Positions 24,148-32,425 of a stretch of 54,827 nucleotides of DNA are shown here, one piece after another. The notes under the pieces were generated by a model. That model worked only from the letters and a program-made list of their open reading frames with translations. It made no database searches and was not told the DNA's origin. Source of the DNA: an uncultured Chelatococcus sp. Lineage in GTDB: Bacteria; Pseudomonadota; Alphaproteobacteria; Rhizobiales; Beijerinckiaceae. The DNA lies in NCBI GenBank assembly GCA_937863995.1, contig CALMIK010000029.1, positions 1 through 54,827 of the forward strand, read 5' to 3'. The translations under genes were made by a program, and so were the position numbers. Positions within the stretch are counted from its first letter, which is position 1, and the number at the start of each line of letters is the position of its first letter.

Positions 24148-25290
24148 CTAACGGGCTTCCGTGGAAGGTCCCGCCGGGGGAAACCGCAGGTGGCGCTCGA
24201 CGCGCTCCTCCAGCACGAAATCGGGCCGTTCCGCCTCGACCAAACGTTCTATGTCCGCGAGGGCGGGGGTGCCCGACAGCGCCACCACCTCGCCGAAGCT
24301 CGCGGCGAAAAAGGGCAGCAGAGCGTCGCCGAACGAGTCGCGGTACAGCACGAGCTTGCCCGCCGCGCCCTCGCAGCGCGTGCGGATCAGCGTCGCCTTG
24401 CCGGATGGGTCGTTCACCCGCTCCACCTCGCGCACTTCGCACGGCAGGGCCTGCGCGCGCGTGGCCGGCACCTGTTCCAGGCGGTCGATCAGCGCCATGC
24501 GCGCCAGGTCGCCGGGGCCGTTGGGGCGCATGTCGAAATCGCCGTCTCCGAGATCGAGCGCCTCGCGGCCGAGCCGGGCCATCAGCGCCCTGTAGGCGAC
24601 ATAGGCGCCGCGCGCGTTCCAGTGCGTGTCGTCGCGCATGTAGAGCTGGCCCGAAGGCTTGCCGGCCATGAGCGCGGGGCGCAGGTCGATGACGGGCAGG
24701 TCGTTCGCCGTCGCCATTGTCATGAACTGGTCGTGGGGAGACGGGTTGCGACCCCGGTGCAGATAGCCCGGCATGTATTCGCCGTAGATCGTGTGCTTGT
24801 CGGGGGCCACGGTGAAGGCATAGCCGGCGCCGAGGCTGTTCAGCCGGCCCACGCGCTCGGCAAGCTGCGTCCGCCATGCGTCGAGCCGGTCAGGGTCGAG
24901 CTCCACCGCGCGCTGGAACAACGCCAGCGATCCTTCGCCCGCATAGAACAGCCAGCCATCCGTTCCGGCGACGACCTGATCGGTCGGCAGCCGGTTGAGG
25001 AGCGCGGTCGACAGATCCGTCTGGGTGTGGATGAGCGCGGCGCGGAAGCCGAAATGGTCGTTGACGAAGGCCTCGAAACGGCGCGGAAACGTGTCCCACT
25101 CTTCAATGTTGCCCGGCAGCGGCGGCAGGGCACCGAGCCTGCGGTTCTCGCCCGGCAAAGCGTCCGTGCGCGCGAACGGGGCGAGCAGGACACCCGCTGC
25201 GCCGCCGAGGACGAAGAGCCCGAGCAGCCCGGCAAGGCCATAGCCGTACACGCGGTCGGCAAGCGGGCGTTGAGGAGGGAGGATCGTCAT
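24148..25290 (-). CDS. AlgJ/AlgX-like SGNH polysaccharide O-acetyltransferase
   Basis: The 380-residue protein has one N-terminal membrane anchor (YGYGLAGLLGLFVLGGAAGVLL) and a periplasmic SGNH-type domain. Key motifs are DGWLFYAGEGS, DTHWNARGAYVAY (the D-x-H dyad) and YRDSFGDALLP (the nucleophilic Ser block). AlgJ, AlgX and PatB take acetyl groups relayed by an MBOAT protein and place them on exported polysaccharide; the MBOAT gene lies just upstream. Possible earlier starts (ATG 25341, GTG 25362) would add 17 or 24 residues; none has a good ribosome binding site. Confidence 0.8.
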   Translation of the reverse strand: MTILPPQRPLADRVYGYGLAGLLGLFVLGGAAGVLLAPFARTDALPGENRRLGALPPLPGNIEEWDTFPRRFEAFVNDHFGFRAALIHTQTDLSTALLNRLPTDQVVAGTDGWLFYAGEGSLALFQRAVELDPDRLDAWRTQLAERVGRLNSLGAGYAFTVAPDKHTIYGEYMPGYLHRGRNPSPHDQFMTMATANDLPVIDLRPALMAGKPSGQLYMRDDTHWNARGAYVAYRALMARLGREALDLGDGDFDMRPNGPGDLARMALIDRLEQVPATRAQALPCEVREVERVNDPSGKATLIRTRCEGAAGKLVLYRDSFGDALLPFFAASFGEVVALSGTPALADIERLVEAERPDFVLEERVERHLRFPPAGPSTEAR

Positions 25291-25397
25291 GAAGTGCCGC
25301 CGCGCCTTGCCTTTGTGCGTTTTCCGATCGAACGGACCCATTGGATCGATGAGAATTCGCACTGAATCAACAATAATTCAACGAAACCGGATACGCT

Positions 25398-26870
25398 CTA
25401 AAACCGGAAGTAGATGAAGGGGTTGTAGGTGCCGCTCGCCATCTGCGCCGCCGAAAGCCACGCGATGGCCGCAAGCAGCGCGAAGCGCCCCGCGAGAGCG
25501 ATGCGCCCGTCCGCGCCGATGCGAAGCTGGTCGAGGCCCGGCGACAGCACGCCGCGAGATTGCCCGGCCCGGCAGCGCCAGTCGGCGGTGAGGCGGCTGA
25601 ATACGGAAGCGCTCGCCAATATGCCGAACACGAGGCAGATCTGCACCCCGAGGTCGAGATACCGCTCCACGCCCACCCCTTGCGCTGCGCCGTTCATGCC
25701 CGCCATGGCGCCGAGATAGGCGAAAGCCGCGCCGATGTCGTCGGCGCGAAAGAACACCCACGCCACCATCACCGTGATCAGCACGTAGGCGTGGCGCACG
25801 AGGACGGGCAGCCGTTCGAGAACGCGCGCGAGCCCCGCCCGCTCCAGCGCCAGGAACAGGCCGTGCAGCGCGCCCCACACGATGAATGTCCAGTTCGCCC
25901 CGTGCCACAGGCCGCAGGCGAGAAACACGAGGATGAGATTGAACCACACGCGCCATTCCGCCACGCGGTTGCCGCCGAGCGGGATATAGAAGTAATCGCG
26001 AAACCAGTTCGACAGCGAGATATGCCAGCGATGCCAGAATTCCTGCATCGAGCGGGCCGTATAGGGATAGTTGAAGTTCTCGAGGAAATCGAAGCCGAAG
26101 ATCCGCGCCAGGCCGATCGCCATGTCGGAATAGGCCGAGAAATCGAGGTAGATCTGCAACGTGTAGCAGACGATGCCGAGCCACGCGACGGGCGTCGTCA
26201 GATCTCCCGCCGGCAGGGCGAAGGCGGCGTCGGCCACCTCGCCCAGCGGGTTGGCGAGCAGCATCTTCTTGCCGAAGCCCGCGACGAACCGCTCCACGCC
26301 CGACACCACGTAGTCGAAGCGCGTGCGCCGCTGGGTCAACTGCGTGTGGATATCGTGATAGCGGATGATCGGCCCCGCCACGAGCTGCGGGAACAGCGAG
26401 ATATAGAGCGCGAAATCGACCGGATTGCGCTGGGCGCTCGCGTCGCGCCGGTAGATGTCGATGACGTAGGATAGCGCGTGGAAGGTAAAGAACGAGATGC
26501 CGAGCGGCAGGTGCGGTCCATCGAACGCGATGGCGGTAAAACCGAGCGGCACGAGCAGCGCGTTGAGCTGATCGACGAGAAAGCCCGAATATTTGTAGAA
26601 GCCGAGCAGGCCGAGATTCACCGCGACTGCCGCCGCCACGACCGTCTTGCCGCCGCGCCCCGCCGGAAAGCGTTCCAGCAGCAGGCCGAACCACCAGTTG
26701 GCGGCGATGGAGGCCAGCATGACGAGGGTGAAGAACCGCTCGCCCCACGCGTAGAACAGAATGCTCATCAGCAGGAGAACGGTATTCCTGAGCCTGAGCG
26801 GCGAGAGAAAGTAGAGTATCAGGACAACCGGCAGGAACAGGAATATGAAAATGGGCGAGGCAAAGACCAT
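25398..26870 (-). CDS. AlgI-like MBOAT O-acyltransferase
   Basis: The 490-residue integral membrane protein has about ten to twelve hydrophobic helices. MBOAT/AlgI hallmarks are LLLMSILFYAWGE, PLGISFFTFHALSYVIDIYR, ENFNYPYTARSMQEFWHRWHISLSNWFRDYFYIPLGGNR and the catalytic-His block CGLWHGANWTFIVWG. It moves acetyl groups across the membrane to the AlgJ-like partner encoded downstream. No polysaccharide synthase lies nearby, so the polymer acted on cannot be told. Confidence 0.9.
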   Translation of the reverse strand: MVFASPIFIFLFLPVVLILYFLSPLRLRNTVLLLMSILFYAWGERFFTLVMLASIAANWWFGLLLERFPAGRGGKTVVAAAVAVNLGLLGFYKYSGFLVDQLNALLVPLGFTAIAFDGPHLPLGISFFTFHALSYVIDIYRRDASAQRNPVDFALYISLFPQLVAGPIIRYHDIHTQLTQRRTRFDYVVSGVERFVAGFGKKMLLANPLGEVADAAFALPAGDLTTPVAWLGIVCYTLQIYLDFSAYSDMAIGLARIFGFDFLENFNYPYTARSMQEFWHRWHISLSNWFRDYFYIPLGGNRVAEWRVWFNLILVFLACGLWHGANWTFIVWGALHGLFLALERAGLARVLERLPVLVRHAYVLITVMVAWVFFRADDIGAAFAYLGAMAGMNGAAQGVGVERYLDLGVQICLVFGILASASVFSRLTADWRCRAGQSRGVLSPGLDQLRIGADGRIALAGRFALLAAIAWLSAAQMASGTYNPFIYFRF

Positions 26871-27067
26871 TTTATCTCTGCATTCCTGCTGGTGCGATTG
26901 TGGGGCGGGGAATTGACGGCGATGCCGGCGGCGGTGTTCGCCGTTTCTATGTCAAGTGCGGGCGCTCCACAAGCGCAGGCTGTTGGGAGGCGTGGGGTTG
27001 ATTCAGCCGCGGCGGCGGATAAGCTGCGGCGCTCGTTTCCCGTTCCCCGCTTTTTCAAGAGTGCACC

Positions 27068-27568
27068 GTGCCCGTCAGGCCCATCGTCCGCTATCCCGAT
27101 CCCGCCCTGAAAGCCTTAGCCGCGCCCGTTACCGCGTTCGGGGCCGAGCTGCAGGCGCTTGCCGCCGATCTGCTCGACACCATGCGGGCCGCGCCCGGCA
27201 TCGGCATCACCGCGCCGCATGTCGGCGTACCCGAGCGGCTCGTGGTGATCGAGCTGTCGCCTGAGGACGGCGTGCGCCACTACGTCAACCCGCGTATCGT
27301 CGAGGCGTCGCCCGAGCGCATCCGCCATGCGGAAGGCAGCGTGTCGCTGCCGGGCGTCACCGAGGAAGTGGAGCGCGCCGCGCGCGTGCGGGTCGTCTAC
27401 CGCGATCTGGACGGCGCGGAGCGCGAGGAATGGGCCGAGGGGCTGCTGGCCGTCTGCCTGCAGCACGAGATCGACCAGCTCGACGGCATCTTCTGGCTGC
27501 AGCGCCTGTCGCGGCTCAAGCGCGAGCGCGTGCTGCGCCGTTTTGACAAGGCGCGCGCGCCCGGCTGA
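27068..27568 (+). CDS. Peptide-deformylase-like protein with altered metal site
   Basis: The 166-residue protein aligns over its whole length with peptide deformylase (RYPDPALKALAAPV start; the three motifs in order). Motif I is G44-I-G-I-T-A-P-H51 instead of GxGLAAxQ, motif II is E-G-S91-V-S instead of EGCLS, and motif III is QH133-E134-I-D-Q137 instead of HExDH. The metal-binding Cys and second His are thus replaced by Ser and Gln, while the first His and catalytic Glu remain. Loss of Fe(II)/Zn binding is likely. A true def gene should exist elsewhere. The start is GTG. Confidence 0.82.
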   Translation: MPVRPIVRYPDPALKALAAPVTAFGAELQALAADLLDTMRAAPGIGITAPHVGVPERLVVIELSPEDGVRHYVNPRIVEASPERIRHAEGSVSLPGVTEEVERAARVRVVYRDLDGAEREEWAEGLLAVCLQHEIDQLDGIFWLQRLSRLKRERVLRRFDKARAPG

Positions 27569-27583
27569 GTCCGGCGTTACTGC

Positions 27584-28099
27584 CTACAGCGCCGGCCAGT
27601 CGCTTCCCGCGACGAGGGTCGCGGCGATGCGCTCGAAGCCGATCCGCTCCGCCTCGCCGAAGCGGCCCTTCAGCGGGCTGTCGAGGTCGAGCACACCAAG
27701 CACTCTCCCGTCTCTCTCTTGCCCGTCCGCGATCAGCGGCACGACCAGCTCGGAGCGCGAGTTGGCGTCGCAGGCGATGTGGCCGGGAAAGGCGTGCACG
27801 TCCTCCACCACGATGGAGGCCCGCCGCGCCACGCTCGTGCCGCACACGCCCTTGCCGACCGCGATGCGCACGCACGCGGGCTTGCCCTGGAACGGGCCGA
27901 CGACGAGTTCGTCCGGCGAGCGCAGAAAGTAGAAGCCGGCCCAGTTCAGGTCCGCGACGAGCGCGTTGATCAGCGCCGACGCATTCGCCGCGTTGGCGAC
28001 GTAGTCGCGCTCCCCCTCGATCAACGCCTGCAACTGGCGGTCGAGATCCGCGAAGAAGGCGGTTGCGTCGGATGCGGCGATCGTCTTTGCCTCAAACAT
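27584..28099 (-). CDS. msrC: Free methionine-(R)-sulfoxide reductase (GAF domain)
   Basis: The 171-residue GAF-domain enzyme reduces free Met-R-sulfoxide. Cysteines 76, 86 and 110 (KPACV, GKGVCGTS, HIACDANSRSE) have exactly the spacing of C84, C94 and C118 of E. coli fRMsr; C110 is the likely nucleophile. DLNWAGFYFL and VLGVLDLDSP are further family markers. The start at 28099 is set by AAGGAG 7 nt upstream. It converges on the deformylase-like gene, 15 nt apart. Confidence 0.93.
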   Translation of the reverse strand: MFEAKTIAASDATAFFADLDRQLQALIEGERDYVANAANASALINALVADLNWAGFYFLRSPDELVVGPFQGKPACVRIAVGKGVCGTSVARRASIVVEDVHAFPGHIACDANSRSELVVPLIADGQERDGRVLGVLDLDSPLKGRFGEAERIGFERIAATLVAGSDWPAL

Positions 28100-28432
28100 G
28101 GAATCTCCTTGAAGCGTTATCAGGCAAAGCGGGTACCGCTCTGCCAGAATAAATGGCGTCTCATCAGAAGGATAGAGCATTTTCGCGTTACAGCGAAACG
28201 TCGAAATGCTTTGGCTGTGGCTGGGCTTAGTCATGAATTCGCGTAAGCGCGCATTATCGGACGCTCGAGGTCGCCGGCGCAAGAGAGGCGGGGGTGATGT
28301 TTTTTGCAATTCCGGTATGCCGCATCCAAAGCATTGAGACAGAATAATTATTCATCAATATTTCATATGTTGTTTGATATTGCCTGCCTGTGTCCGATAC
28401 GCCGATCCCTTTGTTTTGCCCGGATTTACATT
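28100..28432. promoter_or_regulatory. Divergent intergenic region with hairpin repeat
   Basis: No gene is seen here. It contains the near-palindrome AGCATTTTCGCGTT ... AACGTCGAAATGCT (28176-28210), a form typical of dispersed rhizobial elements. Near the right end TTGAGA (28334-28339) and AATATT (28357-28362) with a 17-nt spacer form a plausible promoter for the MgtC-like gene. Confidence 0.4.
28176..28210. repeat. Palindromic intergenic repeat element
   Basis: AGCATTT at 28176-28182 pairs with AAATGCT at 28204-28210, and the inner arms CGTT/AACG extend the stem with one unpaired base on each side. The sequence style (GAGCATTTTCGCG) is that of short repeats scattered in Hyphomicrobiales genomes, by recollection. 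Confidence 0.5.
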
Positions 28433-29149
28433 ATGCGTTTCGTGGAAAATTTTCTGCTGACGTCGTTTCTGGATTCGACCGTCAGCTTTTTTGTCGCGTT
28501 CATCCTCGGCACCCTGATCGGGGCGGAGCGCCAATACCGGCAGCGATCGGCGGGCTTGCGCACGGTGGTGCTGGTGGCGCTGGGCGCGGCGGGCTTCGTG
28601 GATCTCGCCGAGCGGATCGCTGGCAACGTCGAGGCCGTGCGCGTCATCAGCTACGTGGTTTCCGGCATCGGCTTTCTCGGCGCGGGCGTCATCATGAAGG
28701 AAGGTCTCAACGTGCGCGGCCTCAACACGGCGGCGACGCTGTGGTGCGCGGCGGCGGTGGGGGCGAGCGCGGGCGCCGACATGGCGGCGGAGGCGGTGCT
28801 GCTGACCTTCTTCGTTCTGTTCGCCAACACGATGTTGCGGCCGCTGGTCAACGCCATCAACCGCATTCCGATCGACGAGCGCCTGGGCGAGGCCACCTAT
28901 GCGCTGCGCATCACCGTCGCGCCGCAGGAGGCGCCCGCCGTGCGCACCGCGCTTCTCGACGCGCTCGACGACGCCAACTATCCGGTCAGCAGGGTCGAGC
29001 TGGAAGACCTCGGCGAGGAGCGCGCGGAAATTGTCGCGACCCTCGTGAGCACCGCCGTGGTGCCGGACGAGATCGACGCCGTGATCGCCTCCCTGAAACT
29101 CAACCCCCGCGTGATCCATGCGACGTGGGAGGGAAGCCTGCGCGACTGA
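28433..29149 (+). CDS. MgtC/SapB-family membrane protein
   Basis: The 238-residue protein has four to five hydrophobic helices with the MgtC signature FILGTLIGAERQYRQRSAGLRT, GIGFLGAGVIMKEG and VRGLNTAATLWCAAAVG, followed by a soluble ACT-like C-terminal domain (about 160-238). MgtC proteins act in magnesium limitation and inhibit F-type ATPase in Salmonella. ATG 28433 is chosen because helix one begins soon after; an upstream in-frame ATG at 28367 is less likely. The second member of this superfamily lies at 31039-32349. Confidence 0.88.
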   Translation: MRFVENFLLTSFLDSTVSFFVAFILGTLIGAERQYRQRSAGLRTVVLVALGAAGFVDLAERIAGNVEAVRVISYVVSGIGFLGAGVIMKEGLNVRGLNTAATLWCAAAVGASAGADMAAEAVLLTFFVLFANTMLRPLVNAINRIPIDERLGEATYALRITVAPQEAPAVRTALLDALDDANYPVSRVELEDLGEERAEIVATLVSTAVVPDEIDAVIASLKLNPRVIHATWEGSLRD

Positions 29150-29158
29150 TCGGGGTCA

Positions 29159-29713
29159 TCAGCGCGCGGCGCGGGGGATCATGCGCTGCGCCGTGTCGTC
29201 GCGCAGAAGGTAATAGTGAATGAGCACCATGAATGCATGCCCGCCGATCAGTAGCAGCAGCGTCCATGCCAGCACGCCGTGCACGGCGTTGGCGGGCGCT
29301 GTCGCCCACGCGATCTGCTGGCCGGTTGCGGTGAACACCGGAATGCCGAACGGCTCGAAGCCGCGCCCCGATCCCCAGGCGCGCAGCAGCGCCAGCGCCG
29401 GCACGATCACCATCAGTGCATAGAGGCCGGCATGTCCCGCGCGGGCGAGGGTGCCGAGCAGGCCGGGCTCGTAAGCTGGCCGCCGGCTGCGGTTCGCGAG
29501 GCCCCACAGGATGCGCGTGAGCGCCAGCACGAACAGCAACGCGCCGACCGCTGCGTGGCTGCTGACGAAGAACGTCACCAGCGGCGTGCGCCCCAGCGCG
29601 ACCCGCAGGCCCATGCCGAGGAACTGCCACAGGAAAATTCCCGCCATCGCCCAGTGCAGCGCACGGGTGACGACGCCATAACGCTGCCCGCTATCGAGCC
29701 ATCCGGTTGCCAT
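29159..29713 (-). CDS. Cytochrome b561 family protein
   Basis: The 184-residue protein has four transmembrane helices with haem-ligand histidines in each bundle half: H20 (RALHWAM), SSHAAVGALL, AGHAGLYALM and ANAVHGVLAWTLLLLIGGHAF. Family members pass electrons from quinol or superoxide in the inner membrane (E. coli CybB is a superoxide:quinone oxidoreductase). No dedicated partner is adjacent. Confidence 0.88.
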   Translation of the reverse strand: MATGWLDSGQRYGVVTRALHWAMAGIFLWQFLGMGLRVALGRTPLVTFFVSSHAAVGALLFVLALTRILWGLANRSRRPAYEPGLLGTLARAGHAGLYALMVIVPALALLRAWGSGRGFEPFGIPVFTATGQQIAWATAPANAVHGVLAWTLLLLIGGHAFMVLIHYYLLRDDTAQRMIPRAAR

Positions 29714-29739
29714 CGCGTCTCGCCTCGAATCGTTCCAGA

Positions 29740-29829
29740 ATGCTTTCCGATCGATCTTATCGACAGGAACTCACCCAAAATCAAGGAGTTAGATCGTTTT
29801 TTCGCTTCAATGAAACGGAGAAACGATCT
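29740..29829 (+). repeat. Dispersed intergenic repeat, copy with hairpin
   Basis: The left half (TTTCCGATCG ... ATCGACAGGAACTCACCC, then AAAATCAAG) matches the element at 30970-31022 read on the other strand. The right half is a hairpin with perfect ends AGATCGTTT / AAACGATCT (29791-29829). With the second copy it flanks the MaoC gene in inverted orientation. Confidence 0.65.
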
Positions 29830-29914
29830 CACGCGTGCATCCTATAGCGGTTTGGGCGGCGGCGGAGATAACAAGCGCGTGCTCGGCGCGTGTTCTCCCT
29901 CCGCCGGCGCGGGT

Positions 29915-30919
29915 TCAGCCGGGGCGTTGCTCCCAGAACACGGCGCCGTCGAAGCTGAACACTTCCTCGCCCGCCCCGTTGAGCGCCCGGTTGCGGGTGC
30001 TGACGATGCCCCAGCCCGGCCGCGATGCCGTGGGGCGCTTGTCGCTGACCAGCGTGTGGTATGTCAGCACGTCATTGGCGTAGACGGGCTGGAGCCAGCG
30101 CATGTTGCGAAAGCCCGGCGAGGGGCCGAGCCGCCCGACAGAATGGCCGGCCCGCAACGCCCTGCGCACCTCGCCCGTCTGGTATTCAAGCATGACCTGC
30201 ATCCACACGGCGGCCGTGTTCCAGCCGGAGGCGCACAGCGCGCCGAAATGCGTCTGCCGCGCCGCTTCCGCATCGGTATGGAACGGCTGCGGATCGAAGG
30301 CGTTGGCGAAGCGGATGATTTCCTCGGTCGTGAAGCGGTGGCTGCCGATGACGGCCTCCTCGCCGACGACGACATCGTCGAACCACGTGGCCGGCGGCTG
30401 GTCCCGGTTCTGGCCGACGGGCTCGCGGGCGGGCGCGGGGGCGGCGTCGCGCGCCGAAGGAGAGGCGATGTCGGCGCCACGGCGGCCGAACATCACCCAG
30501 CACGATTGGGTATAGACCGTCTCGTCGCGCTGGTTGAGAACCTCGAACACGAAGCGCACCAGCCCCATCTCCGGGCGGCTGCGCGAGGCGCGCGCCTCAG
30601 GCACGGTCTGGCGGATGCGCAACGTGTCGCCGGGCAGCACGGGCCGCACCCAGCTTCCTTCCTCCACTCCCGGAGAGCCCATGCTGGTGGAGCCGATGAG
30701 CACGTTGTCGTAGAACATGCGCATCGACAGCGCGCACGTGTGCCAGCCGGAAGCGATGAGCTGCCCCACGAAGCTGCGCTGCGCCGCGTCGGGGTCGGTG
30801 TGCATGGGCTGCGCGTCGTACTCCCGCGCGAAGGCGATGATCTCCTCGGCGCTGACAGTGACGCCGCCGTATACGCTCGTCGTGCCGGGAACGAAATCCT
30901 CGAAAGCATAGGTGGGCAT
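29915..30919 (-). CDS. Tandem MaoC-domain (hot-dog) acyl hydratase-like protein
   Basis: The 334-residue protein consists of two MaoC-type hot-dog domains joined by a Pro/Ala-rich linker (about residues 148-165). Both carry a D-x-Q-P-x-H-x-D hydratase motif (YDAQPMHTDPDAAQ near residue 35; FDPQPFHTDAEAAR near 205) and an S/L-C/I-A-S-G-W segment. MaoC proteins hydrate enoyl-CoA thioesters. The start at 30919 is set by AGAGGACA just upstream. It stands alone, flanked by two repeat copies, so the pathway is unknown. Confidence 0.82.
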   Translation of the reverse strand: MPTYAFEDFVPGTTSVYGGVTVSAEEIIAFAREYDAQPMHTDPDAAQRSFVGQLIASGWHTCALSMRMFYDNVLIGSTSMGSPGVEEGSWVRPVLPGDTLRIRQTVPEARASRSRPEMGLVRFVFEVLNQRDETVYTQSCWVMFGRRGADIASPSARDAAPAPAREPVGQNRDQPPATWFDDVVVGEEAVIGSHRFTTEEIIRFANAFDPQPFHTDAEAARQTHFGALCASGWNTAAVWMQVMLEYQTGEVRRALRAGHSVGRLGPSPGFRNMRWLQPVYANDVLTYHTLVSDKRPTASRPGWGIVSTRNRALNGAGEEVFSFDGAVFWEQRPG

Positions 30920-30969
30920 TGTTGTCCTCTGGCCTGTATCGCGCCGGCGGAAGCCGCCCCGCTTCTCAC

Positions 30970-31022
30970 TCATCTTCTTGATTTTGGGCGAGTTCTTATC
31001 GATCAAGCCGATCGGAAATCGC
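30970..31022 (-). repeat. Dispersed intergenic repeat, copy without hairpin
   Basis: Read on the minus strand this is TTTCCGATCGGCTTGATCG, ATAAGAACTCGCCC, AAAATCAAG, about 80% identical by eye to the left half of the element at 29740-29829. The hairpin half is missing. Confidence 0.65.
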
Positions 31023-31038
31023 CCTAACACCTGTTTGT

Positions 31039-32349
31039 TTATAGCAGCAGCGTTCCGGCGGCAAGAAATCCCGCGACGAGCGCCAGCGCGGAAACGCCGC
31101 CGATGAGGAGAGCGAAGCGGCGCGAGCCGATCGCCGCGCTGTAGGCGGCCTTGGCCACGGTGTTGGCGGCGATGGCGAGCAGGATCGCGACTTCGAGCGC
31201 CCCATCCGACAATCCCGTGTCCGAGGGCGCGCCGCTGCGGGCGAGGCGGGTGATCGACAGGATGACGGAGTCGATATCGACGAGGCCCATGATCACCGAC
31301 ACCAGGATCATGCCCCGGTCGCCGAACGTCGCGGCGGCGACGCGCGCGGCGACGGTGGCGAAGGCGATGATCGCGGCGAGCTTCAGCACCGAGCCGATCT
31401 CGAACGGGTTGTCGGGCGGCGGCGGCTCGGCCTTCTCGCCCTTCTTGTCCGCATCCCCGCCGCCTGCGGTGCCCTGGATGGCGCAGACCACGGCGGCCAG
31501 CGTCATCACGACGCCGGCAGCCGACAATGCGGGCAGGATGCGCATGAGCATCGGCATGGAAAAGACCGCGACCAGCACCCCGCCGCGTGCGATCGACACC
31601 GCGCTCGCGGCCAGCGCCCCGGCGGCGATGGCGCGCACGTTCGCGCCGCTCTCGCGGGAATCGCGCGCCGACGTCAGCGCCACGGCGGTCGACGATACGA
31701 GGCCGCCCGCGATCCCCGCGACGAGCGGCCCGCGCGTGCTGCCGAAGAGGCGCACTGCCACATAGCCGGCGAACGACACGCCGGCGAGCGCGATGGCGAA
31801 GATCCAGATCTCGGCCGGGTTGATGGCGTCGTATGGTCCCACGGCCCTGTCCGGCAGCAGCGGCAATACGATGAACGCCATGGCGAGCAGGAAGATCGCC
31901 GAACGCAGCTCCGGCCACGTCAGCCGCTCCACGAAGGCGTGCAGGCTCTCGCGGCTGGCGAGCAGGGCAGTGAGGGCGATGGCCGCCGCCGCCGCCGCCG
32001 CCTGATGGCCGAGCGAAGCGAGCACGCCGAGCAGGAAGGTCGCCTGCGCCGCGATCACGGTCGTGACGCTGAACTGGTGCTGCGCCTCGGCCTCGCGCCA
32101 CTGGAAAGCGCCGAAAACCGCGGAGAAGGCCACGAAGGTCGCCCCGACGAGCAAGGCCGTGCCGGAGCTGGATGTCTGTGTGATGGCGCCGGCGATACCG
32201 CCGAGAAGGCCCGAAATTCCGAAGGTGCGGATTCCGGCCGTGCGCGCGCCGGGTTTGTCGTCGCGCTCGCGCCAATGGCGCTCGGTGCCCACCATGAGGC
32301 CGATGGCGAGCGCCAGCCCGAGCTGGAAAAGCAGCGTCGTGGTGTTCAT
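31039..32349 (-). CDS. MgtC-like DUF4010 membrane protein
   Basis: The 436-residue protein has about twelve hydrophobic helices. The N-terminal part carries the MgtC-type motif LALAIGLMVGTERHWRERD, and the C-terminal part (LKLAAIIAFATVAARVAA, IMGLVDIDSVILSITRLA) is typical of DUF4010 proteins. A charged loop rich in Lys, Glu and Pro separates the halves. The start ATG 32349 places the first helix directly at the N-terminus. The function is unknown; transport of ions is often supposed. Confidence 0.82.
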   Translation of the reverse strand: MNTTTLLFQLGLALAIGLMVGTERHWRERDDKPGARTAGIRTFGISGLLGGIAGAITQTSSSGTALLVGATFVAFSAVFGAFQWREAEAQHQFSVTTVIAAQATFLLGVLASLGHQAAAAAAAIALTALLASRESLHAFVERLTWPELRSAIFLLAMAFIVLPLLPDRAVGPYDAINPAEIWIFAIALAGVSFAGYVAVRLFGSTRGPLVAGIAGGLVSSTAVALTSARDSRESGANVRAIAAGALAASAVSIARGGVLVAVFSMPMLMRILPALSAAGVVMTLAAVVCAIQGTAGGGDADKKGEKAEPPPPDNPFEIGSVLKLAAIIAFATVAARVAAATFGDRGMILVSVIMGLVDIDSVILSITRLARSGAPSDTGLSDGALEVAILLAIAANTVAKAAYSAAIGSRRFALLIGGVSALALVAGFLAAGTLLL

Positions 32350-32389
32350 CGTCTGCGCGAACTCCTCGGATAAGGCCGGCGCGCTCGGG

Positions 32390-32425
32390 TCAGGACTTGC
32401 CGCCGGCTCAGGACTTGCCGCCGGG
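32390..32425. repeat. Tandem 18-bp duplication at the 3' end of phnF
   Basis: TCAGGACTTGCCGCCGGC (32390-32407) is repeated as TCAGGACTTGCCGCCGGG (32408-32425). The right copy encodes the last PhnF residues and stop codon; the left copy repeats G-G-K-S-stop downstream. Confidence 0.75.

Noticed and set aside
28304..28432. Longer N-terminus for the MgtC-like protein from 28304
   Set aside because: The added 43 residues are not family-like, and the hydrophobic core begins just after ATG 28433.
29740..31022. Insertion sequence or transposon around the MaoC gene
   Set aside because: No transposase and no target duplication are visible; only short repeats flank the gene.
32390..32425. Possible start of a CRISPR array
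   Set aside because: Only two abutting copies without spacers; it is a simple tandem duplication.
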